Shown piece by piece: positions 1-11,240 of a stretch of DNA of 64,000 nucleotides; position 1 is the stretch's first letter; each line of letters opens with the position of its first letter. The position numbers were made by a program, and so were the translations under genes. Origin of the DNA: Corbicula japonica. Lineage: Eukaryota; Mollusca; Bivalvia; Venerida; Cyrenidae. The notes under the pieces are model-generated. The model was not told the DNA's origin and did no database searches. It saw only the letters and a list, made by a program, of their open reading frames with translations. The stretch is taken from the NCBI GenBank assembly GCA_038501625.1, contig JAZAYU010000114.1, positions 1,736,001 to 1,800,000 of the forward strand, read 5' to 3'.

Positions 1-25
1 TGCTATCCTTTTTATCCTGTTTCAG

Positions 26-257
26 AAAAAACGTCGATGGGAAGTCGGCATCTTTACATCACTTCCGGAGCTGCAGGAGACAATGGATAAACCCTAGATC
101 GGTTCAAAACATGAAAAAGAGAAACAATTGGCTATATTATTTACAAAATGGGAAAGAGTGTTATGATTTTCGTCGGTTCCCTTCGGATATTATGCTAAGA
201 GTAGCCGATGCTGTACAAGAATCTGTTAGTAGAGTAATTAATGAGATAGGCGTGTGA
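26..257 (+). CDS. C-terminal exon of a probable GT92-like glycosyltransferase (5' part outside window)
   Basis: The window opens with a pyrimidine tract ending in AG at 24-25, a good 3' splice site. The frame from 27 is open for 76 codons to TGA at 255-257, with one base (26) completing a split codon. The peptide contains LHHFRSCRRQW, resembling the C-terminal VLHHYRKSM of the GT92 enzyme at 3647-7350. It ends in a helical stretch (DIMLRVADAVQESV) of the kind that closes many invertebrate GT92 proteins. If so, it is the end of a type II Golgi transferase that adds a hexose to glycoprotein glycans. The upstream exons, with the catalytic DxD, lie outside the window. It has the same strand as the next gene, 3.4 kb away, which suggests a tandem paralogue. 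The family call rests on this short tail only; another glycan-processing family is possible. Confidence 0.6.
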
Positions 258-1178
258 ATACTCTTTTTAGGCTCTTGTCTCCAAAGTTACCCCTGGCCAT
301 TCATTCAGAGTTTGTTTGCCTTAAGTTTACAATAGTCAGACAATATAAGCATTAACCAAAATTTCAAGAACAAAAATTAAAAATTTGGCCAGTTACTGTG
401 GTAATATTTTACTTAGCTTAAACGTTAATAGAAAAAAAACAAGACGAAAAAAGGACATGTCAAGAATTTGTTTCAGCATCCTAACAGTGTAGCAATTTGT
501 AAAGTTATATTGGTTATAACGTTGGGGGCAGATATTGTCAGGTTCATGCACGCTTAACATATGTTTATTAAAAACTGAAATAGTTGCTTGCAGGGCTCTT
601 TTCGGTTTTTTATTTGTAAATTATACCATCGACAGTATAGTTTTGTTTAGGTATGTTTTTTTTTAATGTGACAATTCTCATTCAATTTAGTTTTGTGTAT
701 AGAAATTATTTTAGCAATTGAGAATTTTGTTGAAATTGTGTTTTGTCTATGTATGTTTGAGAAAACGACGACCAATTGATATTCGATGTTAAATGTCGGC
801 GATGATGCTTTTTCAAACAGGAGTGCGGTGCTCCTTATTTGACCAAAGTCCGTCCAGAAATTACTGAGAAATCAGCTAAAACCTACCGAAGTGGGTGGCT
901 CTGTGCGTGCACGACATTCTAAAGGTGCCGTAGTATAGCCACCCTGTTGTTGTTAAGTAAAAACGTTTTGTCTATCAACGGTATAATTACGTCTTATTCA
1001 TGATGAATCCATTGCAAGTTTTAATTGTGCGATAAAAAGTTTTTATAATTTTAAAATTTTAAACATCCACAAAAAATATTATTAATCGTCTCCGGCAACA
1101 CGTTACAGTATAGCATTCATTATTTTATGATCTATTGATATAAATAGTAAAAATAGTTAATGGTAAATCGAACCTAGA
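258..1178. other. AT-rich non-coding stretch downstream of the first gene
   Basis: This is the 3' flank of the partial gene. No open frame or repeat family is recognised, except a short hairpin whose arms GGGTGGCT (893-900) and AGCCACCC (937-944) are perfectly complementary. Confidence 0.5.
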
Positions 1179-1580
1179 AGCTCGATTTGTTTCTTTTATC
1201 CCTGTAATCGTGTTCTTACTGATTTGACTTGATTTTGATGTTTGTATGCTTTTGCATGCAACATTGTTGAGCTGATGGGTGGGTTGGAGTGATTTTACCA
1301 AGTCAACTTGTACTTGTGTGTTGATATAAGAACCTGTTAAGGGAAGTGTGAGGTTGGTGCACCCTAGAACCTTCCAGTGGCAAATTATTTTGCCACTGAC
1401 CGTTCCAATGCGGTAACCCCAAGTGTTCTCATTTTCTTTTATTGTTCGTGGTGTCTTATTTGAATTTTACATACGTATGAACACATGCTCTCTTTTCCTC
1501 TCTTCTTTTTCGCTGAGTGGGGGTGGGGGGTCGGGGGCTGTGTTATGTGAGTGTGGCGATTCCTTATATGCATATTTCAC
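1179..1580 (+). repeat. R1 dispersed SINE-like repeat, longest copy
   Basis: This copy helps define the R1 family. Landmarks in order are a 5' module starting near TGCTTTTGCATGCAACATTG, then GTGTGAGGTTGGTGCACCCT, a hairpin CAGTGGCAA...TTGCCACTG (about 1375-1398), CTGACCGTTCC, a pyrimidine-rich tract (CTCTCTTTTCCTCTCTTC), and a 3' end GTGGCGATTCC...ATGCATATTTCAC. Homology with the copy near 49.7 kb extends back to about 1179. Other copies are truncated at the 5' side but keep the same 3' end, as expected for a retrotransposed SINE. Other R1 copies have GGTTTAAACCC just before the hairpin, which weakly resembles a Pol III box B; this is inference. The copy has no coding function. Confidence 0.8.
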
Positions 1581-3646
1581 TTCTTTAAAAAAAATCTTTA
1601 TCGTTTTTTACTTCTTAATAATTCTTAGCTTATTTTTCGGCTCATATGGGACGCTTAAAATAATTCAATGATTGGGTACCGTGTATTCCATTTGTTTTCT
1701 GTAAATGTCTATATATAGTATAGTATAGAAGTCGCCTTTGAGTTGATTATGTCGATAATTTGAACACTGTTTTATAAAAATGATATTTTCCAACGAATTG
1801 GGTTAAAAACATTGGGGAAAAATACATTGAAATATATTGCTTTTATAAATCAAAATCCAAGCACATCATCAGTTGTCCCACGAGGTCACTCACCCATGCA
1901 AAAAGCATGCAAATCATGTCCAAATTTGTTTACCTACAGGGCAATTCAATCTTTGCATGTATAACAATGTAAATCTTGTGTGATGGTATTTGTGCAGTGT
2001 TTTGAAATTCATTATAGTCAAGGTAAAAAAGTTATTTAAAAGAAATATAACTGGTTGGCACTAGAGGGAACATTGAACTGGATATTGTAATGAATTATTT
2101 TGGATTTATTTGAGTGGAAAGTGCTTAATTTTGACACCCAAATTAGACAACATAGCAGTATCCCATTTTATTACTTTTCTAACAAAATTCATTTTTTCAA
2201 CTTTTGTCTTCTGTTATTATCAACATTCATCTGTTTATAACAATAAAATAACATTTTATTTTGGAAATTGTTAAAAACGATAATTGTACTTTTACAGCTC
2301 AACACCAGTAAAACTGTACTGGGTGCGAGAATGCATTACCTTCATGTCTTTCTTTCTCCCCCATCCATTTTGAACGGCCCGCGGTGTATAAATCATTTTG
2401 ACAATTTAATTAACACTTTTGATGAACTATCCTACATTGGATTAGGTTGATTCACTGTAAAGGTGAAATATTTACGTTAAAGAAATGCTCTTACGATCAT
2501 CGAGCAAGGTTAAGAGATAAGATTGCAGACCTTTATGAAGGACATGGCACATTTTCTGCTTGTGTTATCTATGTGCTGCTTATCAAATCAAGTTCTAATG
2601 AACACAAAGATATGACGAGGTGTTTATAAGTCTAACGGTGTTTATACAGCAAATGTTATGATATTCTGTGAAAATTTGGTTTTTGGAATACATTGTTATA
2701 TGGATAGGAGTTAATTTAAATTAATAAAAAAAAATAGGAGCATAAGTAAAATAAGGATCTTGATTAAAGAAAAACTGCAACTTGATGCCCTCTATTCACA
2801 GTGTTGGGTATATTTTGATTTCTCACATGTGGTTAATATTCATTGTACAAAATTCCTAACTGAACGGAAGCAAATTTCGCCGAAAGGTTGTATTAAACAG
2901 TTATTTTAGGATTTGTTGTGATTGAATAACAAGAATAAAAAAAAGAGCAATAACATTTCTGTATTAAAATTGACAAAATATCAAAGAAATAATTAAAGCT
3001 AGACTTGAAATGTGAAATAATTTAATTATTTATTAACTAGTCTTACGATCGTTGTAAATCCATTACAATGAGCAAAGTTAACAGAAAAACCGCGCTAAAG
3101 CATTAATTGCTAGATTATAAATCCATTTCATTAATTGATTAAGGAAATTTATTTCGCCAATTTTCATACATTGTGAATAGGCTGTTTACGTACATCTTTT
3201 TTAAATTTATATGTTAATTTGAACACGGCTACTTGTTAGCTATTTAACCGAGTTTTAATTTCTGTTAAAACAATTTCATATCGTTTATTGTTTAATCATT
3301 GTAATAAGATAAAAAATAGCTTAAAAGCAATCGAATATGGCACATAACAAAATATTGCAGGCTCGGTTTGATTGAGCATATTCATGTTCAGAAGTAGAAA
3401 GACGTTTTGCCGTCTACGCTGCCTTAACTCTTGTTTTGCGCAACCCAATATTTACTCAAATATAAATATCGTACTCAACGATTTTAAGGTGTTATTTATA
3501 ACAGTACTGATTGAATGTACGGGGAGATTATATACGACCGCCAAACTTAAAAACACATATGTCGTTTAAAAGTGCAAGACACACATTGACAAGAGTAATC
3601 TTATACAGAGATATTCATATATCACAGACAAACATAAAACAAATTT
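1581..3646. other. AT-rich intergenic and 5' flank of the GT92 gene
   Basis: No coding frame longer than chance and no recognised repeat. The promoter and 5' UTR of the downstream gene should lie in the last few hundred bases, but no convincing TATA or initiator is visible. Confidence 0.4.
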
Positions 3647-6600
3647 ATGAAATATAAACACTCCCATACGGTACTCTTGATGTGGTTTATAATGAATGCG
3701 TTAAGAAATTGTTTTTCCATTTGGAACTTGAAACATTTGAAACGTGCCGTAATAAGGGCTTCGGGAAACATTGGACTGTGGAGACTTTTTATTCTTTTTG
3801 CATTCCTGCTCTTCATTTTCATCGTCATGGTTAAGCCAAAAATGCAAATGTCTACAAACTCATGTTTGAATGCTACTGTAACATTAATCGAACATCACAG
3901 CACATTCGTGTTACCCCACCATGTTCTGTCTAAGAGGCTACAAGACGACTTTCAACCGGTCACAAACGAATCTACAGCGTTTGTTTATTCCGCATTTTAT
4001 GAAGAAAGGTAACAGTTAAATTAATAAGTTTATCTAAAAATAATTTCAGAACATTTTATTGACTATTGTTGTTTAAGACAATTACTAACAATCTGATTTT
4101 GCTTCTAGGCCTTTTAGTTGCGTACATGCGCACACTTGGGTCTTGTAAGAGATGGAAGAGAAAGCAAATCGACTTAATTTAATTAACTGTTTTATTTGAT
4201 GAATTTTTAACCGAATTTTCTAAAAATAAATTTACACACAGTCTGAATTTCAAAATCATTTACTTCCGGTAAACGATGATCTTTAAAACACGATAATAAG
4301 TTATGATATTGGTTTCCGATCGATAAAAGATAAGCAATAATTTAGGTTATACATGTACAGCATAGCTTTGTGTTTAACAAACATTATATTTATTATAACA
4401 AAAAACAAACAAAAATAAAACAACAAGTTTTTATTAACAGCACCCACAAAACAACACTTGCATTCTATGTGTAATTAAGATTTAATTTTTAAATATTACA
4501 ATTGATTTTTGCGAGTACTTTTAACCGTTACAAGCTCTAGTGTAAATCACGTCTTTCTGAAATTCGTGATAGGCAAAATTATTAAACATTGTCAAGACAT
4601 AACAACAAGAATACTTATTTAGTAAGGCAATTACAGTATTGTGAACGTTAAAGGTTACAAACGAAACGCACTATACACGGTGGACGCACTATACACGGTG
4701 GACGCACTATACACGGTAGACGCACTATACACGGTGGACGCACTATACACGGTAGACGCACGGTACACGATACTGCCGATTCATATTACTTGTATACAAG
4801 ATTTCTAAAAATTTGAAAATGCTATCAAAATATAGGATAAATGGTTGAAAGTTAATCAAATAAATTTGCATAATATTATGCAGGAAACTTATTCTCTTTG
4901 CACGATACAGTCAAATGAGGCATGATGTACGATACACGATATACGGACGCACGATGCACGTTAGACGGACGCACGATACACGTTAGACGTAGGCACGATA
5001 AACGATAGACGGACGCACGATAGACGCAAATTTTGTAACATTAAACGTTCACAGTACTGTAGTAGTATCTCAAATAACACGAAAATGTATGCACCCAAAA
5101 TATGGGTGCATCCGCAGTATCTTCCATGCATGCAGTACTGTCTAATATTAATGTGATCCGAAAAAAGGATAAAATCAATTCGTCAGGATTTAAAACGAAC
5201 TACGATCATATCATCTTGCAACTAAATAATGAATTTACAGCTACGGGTTTTGATTTTGGATTAGAATTAAGATGGAGATGAAAGTTCCAAGCTTTTAAAA
5301 TTTGAAGGTTTAATCTTAATTTATGTCTTATCGATTACAAAACACTTGAGTGCAAGCGATTGTGTGCAAAAGCATTGACCTTTTTTCTTTTTAAAATACT
5401 ACCATCCTCAATGATTTTTTCAAAAGAATGAGGAATTTGTTGCAAAAGGTTTTCCTTAATTTCAAGTGAAAAATAAATTATATTATCTTAGCAAACAACG
5501 AGCTATTCCTTCTGTTTTTCTTTCGAAGATGAAACCAAAAAGATACACCTAGGTCGATCAATTTAATTAAATATATGATGATATTGACAAAACATGTAGA
5601 TACGTACTACATGTATTTTTTTCGTCTTCATCTCTTAAAAATTAAAATATTTCTATATGTTACTTTAGAAATGTCCATAGAAGATTAATTTTCCAGTTAA
5701 AGGTTACATAAAACCTAAAAATTAAAATTTTGACCTGATGGTCGTAAAATTTACAAAAGGAGCGCAATAAATCGTGTGAAAGTGATTGGGGTACATGTAA
5801 ATTCTCCATTTGTTTTTCTTCAGGTCGTTCAAAGTTCGTGTGATTGGCGTAACAAGAGACAAGAAAGCAAGGTTATTTTGTCTGTTGGGGTATAGGTCTC
5901 ATACAGGCAATAACTCAACTTCCTACACCATCCAAGTGGTCCGTGCTTTCATTGCCAACATAAATGAAGAACATGGAAAAGTGTGAGTATTCTTTACTTG
6001 TTGGGTGTGGTTGACATTCAGATCAGTTACCACTTTTTCCTCTATTGCATTTAATAAATAATGATAGTGTAGAAATAGAATTATTAAAATCACGAGCTAG
6101 AAGAATAGATAATTTATTGTAATCTAATACAGAAGTTGATTGAAAAGCTTTAGTAGATATTGGCGCCGTCCTGAAACTCAAACAAGACCGGTAACTGTTT
6201 GTCAGATATATATATATAATTTAAATACATTTATTTCTGACTCTTTCAAATTAATGTTGATAAAATACGGTGCAATTTATGTTTTTATCAGATATAAATC
6301 GATAATTTATTGCGAAAAGGTTGTTTAATTTATGTACCATTTATTTTCAGATTCACGGCTGCATACTTTCTGTGCTATCTTTGCGACTTAAACGTTCCCG
6401 ACACAGTGTCCATTACCGACACACATAATACATCTAGTCCGTTAAACATTCTAAAAGTTCATATGATAATCGAATCGAATATCCAGAAAGTTCATAGGAC
6501 AACGGAATCCAGTATACAGCAAGTTCATAGGATAAATGACTCCAATACTCAGAAAGTTCATAGGAGAACTGAATCCAGTACCAAGAACACCTTCACAGTG

Positions 6601-7350
6601 TGTGTATCCCCAATGCATTCACATTTCAGTGACACTTTGCAGCTCATAGAATGGGTAGAACTGAATAGAATATTGGGTATAGACAAATTTATTATATATG
6701 TTCACAACGTATCAGTAGAAGTGAAGAATGTTTTAGATTACTATGTAAGAAGAGGGTGGGTTGACATGCTACCGTGGACATTGACAGACGAATTGTGCTT
6801 CCCGGATAAAAAGTTACATTACTGCGGCCAGTTGGCGGCGTTGAATGACTGCTTATACAGAACTAAAGGCAGCAGCCAATATATTGCTGCTTTTGATTTG
6901 GATGAATTTATTATTCCGCAAATTGAAAGTGATTACACGTGGTTTGAATTGATCAAAAGACTGCCACATGCAAGCGTATATATCTTCAGGAATGTTTTCT
7001 TTTTTAACGACGAGAGAATACCGTTAGAGAATAAAGAAGATAAATTAATAACGACATCTTGGACTCTAAAAGAAGGATTTATGCGCGGGCCTCACGACAG
7101 AGCTAAAGTAATTGCGCGAACGAATGACGTAGTCACATTTGGAATTCATAATGTCTGGGCGCTGAAACGTGGTGAAGAGCTTACTGTTAATCCATTAGTT
7201 GCTGTTTTACACCATTACCGGAAGTCAATGGTAGAATATCCGGAAGGAGTTAAATTGACGAAAATTACAACGCATGCGACAGACAAGTATTTCAAAGATT
7301 TAATTGGAAATGTTTCCGCAGCAAAGACGGAAATTGCTTCGTTTACTTAG
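3647..7350 (+). CDS. Glycosyltransferase family 92 protein, complete gene with three coding exons
   Basis: Coding exons are 3647-4008, 5824-5982 and 6351-7350 (TAG at 7348). All junctions are GT..AG and keep frame, giving 506 residues. Residues 1-44 are cytosolic, about 45-62 form a hydrophobic type II anchor (LFILFAFLLFIFIV), and the lumenal stem has N-glycosylation sites at N75 and N107. Residues about 204-253 carry an 11-residue tandem repeat (core QKVHR). The GT92 domain starts near residue 255 (FTVCVSPMHSHF). It has the acidic metal-binding motif DLDE at D356-E359, and VLHHYR near the C-terminus. GT92 enzymes, such as C. elegans GALT-1, transfer galactose to core fucose; donor and acceptor here are unknown. 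The first ATG was chosen; the in-frame ATG at 3692 also precedes the anchor. Intron 1 is 1815 bp and intron 2 is 368 bp. The reading frame is intact. Confidence 0.9.
4613..5085. repeat. Foldback element in GT92 intron 1 carrying two minisatellites
   Basis: Inverted arms at about 4631-4660 and 5033-5062 share the core GTGAACGTT with a few mismatches. Similarity continues outward over a TTATTT block. Inside lie two related tandem arrays: 4666-4770, an 18-bp unit TGGACGCACTATACACGG repeated about six times, and 4925-5027, a degenerate unit of about 22 bp with core GGACGCACGATACACG. The arrangement suggests a non-autonomous foldback element whose core expanded into satellite-like DNA. No coding capacity. 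Confidence 0.7.
6439..6588 (+). repeat. 33-bp coding tandem repeat inside GT92 exon 3
   Basis: Units start at 6439, 6472, 6505 and 6538, followed by a half unit at 6571. Each encodes 11 residues of the pattern E-S-x-I-Q-K-V-H-R-x-x, in the stem just before the catalytic domain. All units stay in frame, so length changes would alter only the stem. Confidence 0.85.
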
Positions 7351-7685
7351 TAAACAACAAGTAATGCATTCCTATAGCGTTGTCTGTAAACAACCAAAGA
7401 TATTAAACTACTGTAAAATCATACATATTAAATGGAAGCTAACTTTCGTGATTTTTGTTGGCATATTAATTCTACAAATTTAAACCTACCACGAAAAAAA
7501 ATTGAATATAAACGCAATTCGGAAATCGAGTTCAAAGAAATGAAGAACCCGAGAAAAAATGGAGTCAGAAACAGACTGGGTAAAGAACCGTATTGCACGA
7601 TCTGGGTCAATGGCAAAAAAGCGTGAAAAAATAATCAAAAGGCACCGGAAGTGTGATACCTTTACAAACTTACCTCTTCATTTCT
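7351..7685. other. 3' flank of the GT92 gene
   Basis: Likely 3' UTR and downstream DNA. Short overlapping frames on both strands here have no recognisable product. Confidence 0.4.
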
Positions 7686-7833
7686 GGGCCCGAGATCATA
7701 AAACTAAAGCTGGAGACCAGACTCAAATCTCAAGCATCTGATTGGCTAAAATGGCGACCAGTAGCCATTTCAGCCAATCAGATGCTTGAGATTTGAGTCT
7801 GGTCTCCAATATCAGATTTATGATCTTGGGCCC
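7686..7833. mobile_element. Palindromic MITE, GGGCCC ends (family M1)
   Basis: The 148-bp element begins and ends with GGGCCC. Its arms are complementary over most of their length, for example CAAATCTCAAGCATCTGATT against AATCAGATGCTTGAGATTTG, with a loop of about 20 bp around 7747-7768. Related copies are at 36182-36284 and 46943-47320. It is non-coding and could fold into a long hairpin RNA. Confidence 0.8.
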
Positions 7834-8958
7834 TGTTTTTTTAATCCAAAATAATTCTATGTTATTTTAAGTTCTTAATCATTTGACATAGCCTTGTAAC
7901 AAGCAAGGAATTAAAGCGGCATTACTTCAATTTAACCCGATCTTGTATGAAATATTACATGTATTTGGAACTATAGGCACAAATTTGCAGCATTAGTTTG
8001 GGCTAATAAAATTTTAATTTACTAAAATAAAATTGGTCCGCGCGACTAAAAGCGAAAGTAGGATTTCCGAAACGTCACAGAAATCGAGATCGCGCATGAA
8101 ATGGTCTCTTCGTCGGTGCTAAATATAGCTCCATTATAAATATAGCTCCTATATATTTAGCTTCTTAAAAGTTAGTTAACGATAATTTAACAATAATCGA
8201 ACCTTTTGTGTTCTATTAGAGAGTTTATATATTGGAGTATATATTGACAAATTTGATTTTTCAATAGTATATTCTTACTTAAGTTTAGGGCTGGGGCTTT
8301 AACAAACTTCAGTGTTTTATTAGTTTCCTGTTGTCCCTATGGTCCCTACAGAAATTTCCAAGAAACTAGTTCTCGTAAACAATAATGGTGATTGAAATAA
8401 TGCATCTCGATTTTATTCTTGGATTTGTTTTATTAACAGACTTAAAACATTAAGCAGCATCTGCAAGTGAGAAAGATTGTGGTGGTTTTCTAGACTCTAG
8501 CATAAATCATAGTTACATGTTTGATATGTAAGATTATACTGTATTAAGGAAAGGCATGTAAAATCATTTATAATAATTAAATTCATATTCTTAATTTGTT
8601 ATTTATTTTCTTTTTGCATAGCATACCACAATTGTATAAGTAAATCTGTATGTATTTCCATTCACTATATATTTAATCTTACAGAGTGATATTAGATAAC
8701 TTTTGTGTTAAACTAATTAAAACACAATTCAAACCTGAGTTATGCTTTTAATAGCTATAATATTGTTACCCAGCTGTTAACCATTTACACAAAAAGTACA
8801 TTACAGTTTTAATTACCCCCACACGTATTTTTTTAAATGACATCATAAATATAATTTAAAGGTCGCATATTTTAATTAGCGTTCATGTAAATACTGGCAA
8901 GATCATTTTACAGTAATAAATAAATTTTATGTGATGAAAAATTAAAACAGAGACATAT
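7834..8958. other. AT-rich non-coding stretch
   Basis: No open frame and no recognised repeat. Confidence 0.4.
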
Positions 8959-10931
8959 GGCTAATTACTTGTAAATAGTCCAGCGGATGTTCCTACTCGG
9001 GCTAGTCAGACAATGGCTGACACTAAATAGTCCCAATGTTTTTGCCTTTTGGGGGCATTAAATGGTTAGTATGGCCTGAAAGGAACATGTTAAGGTAATG
9101 AGATGCTTTTACTGACACACTGATAGCAAATTTATGTTTGGAAATGCAGTATATGAAAAAGGCCCTGGTTTTAGGACGGCATATGTAAAACAGTTTTGAA
9201 GTTCACACAGAAGTGAAAAAAACAGACCACCGGTTTCAAGGTGTCAAATCTCTGTTAATTGATACATGACCCCTACTTTTCTTGCTGGAAATGGACAGTA
9301 GAAACAATTAGCTTTAAAAGCATGTAAGTTAGCCCTTATTAAAATGGTACCAGCTATGATTGCCAGCCTTTTGAAACATGTCATGTTTACTATAGTTTAT
9401 ATAGGGAAGTCTATTTACAGGTCTTACACCTATAAGAAGTACAAGTGGAGGGCAGCATTTGAATATTTATATTGTCTGCAATGTTATTTTCCACTAAAAT
9501 TGTGTGCTGACCAATTTTAAGCAAATTTGAAAGTCAAAAATCAGTATAACTGTGTTACAGGAGGCAAACTTAGGTTTTAATTAGGTTTGGGGTCATTTTT
9601 AACTGTTTTTGCCTTAAAAATGCCACAATTGATACCCTGTGTGGCGCATTTTGCATGTGTCAGCTCAAAAAGTGAGTTGCTTTTATTAGTTGAGATGTTT
9701 TACTATTATTCATAACCATGTTTTTGAGAAATTTGATGTTTTTCAATTTTTATTAGCAAGAAATGAATTCTTAGGTTTAGCCGCTTGGTCGCAAACGCGT
9801 ACCAGAATAGGTGGTGTTGGAAAATTCCTCATATTGAGTTTATTTTTGCTAACTGAAAGCTGAAACTTGGTAGATATATTGCAAACATCATATTATTGAA
9901 TAAAAACAGAAAATATAAGATATTGAAAAACACAAGTTTTCTTATAAGAAGTACAAGTGGAGGGCAGCATTTGAATATTTATATTGTCTGCAATGTTATT
10001 TTCCACTAAAATTGTGTGCTGACCAATTTTAAGCAAATTTGAAAGTCAAAAATCAGTATAACTGTGTTACAGGAGGCAAACTTAGGTTTTAATTAGGTTT
10101 GGGGTCATTTTTAACTGTTTTTGCCTTAAAAATGCCACAATTGATACCCTGTGTGGCGCATTTTGCATGTGTCAGCTCAAAAAGTGAGTTGCTTTTATTA
10201 GTTGAGATGTTTTACTATTATTCATAACCATGTTTTTGAGAAATTTGATGTTTTTCAATTTTTATTAGCAAGAAATGAATTCTTAGGTTTAGCCGCTTGG
10301 TCGCAAACGCGTACCAGAATAGGTGGTGTTGGAAAATTCCTCATATTGAGTTCATTTTTGCTAACTGAAAGCTGAAACTTGGTAGATATATTGCAAACAT
10401 CATATTATTGAATAAAAACAGAAAATATAAGATATTGAAAAACACAAGTTTTCTTATAGGCTAATTACTTGTAAATAGTCCAGCGGATGTTCCTACTCGG
10501 GCTAGTCAGACAATGGCTGACACTAAATAGTCCCAATGTTTTTGCCTTTTGGGGGCATTAAATGGTTAGTATGGCCTGAAAGGAACATGTTAAGGTAATG
10601 AGATGCTTTTACTGACACACTGATAGCAAATTTATGTTTGGAAATGCAGTATATGAAAAAAGGCCCTGGTTTTAGGACGGCATATGTAAAACAGTTTTGA
10701 AGTTCACACAGAAGTGAAAAAAACAGACCACCGGTTTCAAGGTGTCAAATCTCTGTTAATTGATACATGACCCCTACTTTTCTTGCTGGAAATGGACAGT
10801 AGAAACAATTAGCTTTAAAAGCATGTAAGTTAGCCCTTATTAAAATGGTACCAGCTATGATTGCCAGCCTTTTGAAACATGTCATGTTTACTATAGTTTA
10901 TATAGGGAAGTCTATTTACAGGTCTTACACC
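8959..10931. mobile_element. Composite A-B-B-A repeat element, very recent
   Basis: Two direct repeats A (8959-9430 and 10459-10931, about 472 bp) flank two tandem copies of B (9431-9942 and 9943-10454, 512 bp each). The A copies differ by one inserted A in a poly-A run. The B copies differ by a single T/C change. The whole is flanked by ATAT on both sides (8955-8958 and 10932-10935), a possible 4-bp target duplication, and TATA occurs at every internal junction. A starts GGCTAATTACTTG and ends CTTACACC. It lacks the TG..CA ends of a standard LTR and shows no open frame, so it is non-autonomous. It could be a TRIM-like LTR element, nested MITEs with TATA targets, or partly an assembly artefact. 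Confidence 0.75.
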
Positions 10932-11066
10932 ATATGCGACATTTAAAAAATATGGTTCACGATTTTTTGTGGTCAATATTTTTTTTCAGAAGTAATCAGT
11001 CAACAATGAAACGAGTATAGTAAGGTTATTAATAACTTGACAGTCACGTGACTGCAAGGTTAACTT

Positions 11067-11240
11067 AACTGACCGTTCCAAGGCGTTATCCCAAAGGGTT
11101 CTCCTTTTCGTTAATTGTTTTTGGCGTCTTATTTGAATTTGACATACTTATATAATGCTCTTTTTTCCTCTCTTCTTTTTCGCTGCGTTGGGAGGCTGTG
11201 TTTTTTGAATGTGGTGATTGCTGATATGCATATTTCACTT
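11067..11240 (+). repeat. R1 copy, truncated at the 5' side
   Basis: Begins at CTGACCGTTCC immediately after the family hairpin and runs to the constant 3' end (ATGCATATTTCAC). Confidence 0.75.

Noticed and set aside
26..97. Alternative frame after the first splice acceptor, reading KKRRWEVGIFTSLPELQ then TAG
   Set aside because: It stops after 23 codons, while the next frame stays open for 76 codons and carries an LHHFR motif matching GT92.
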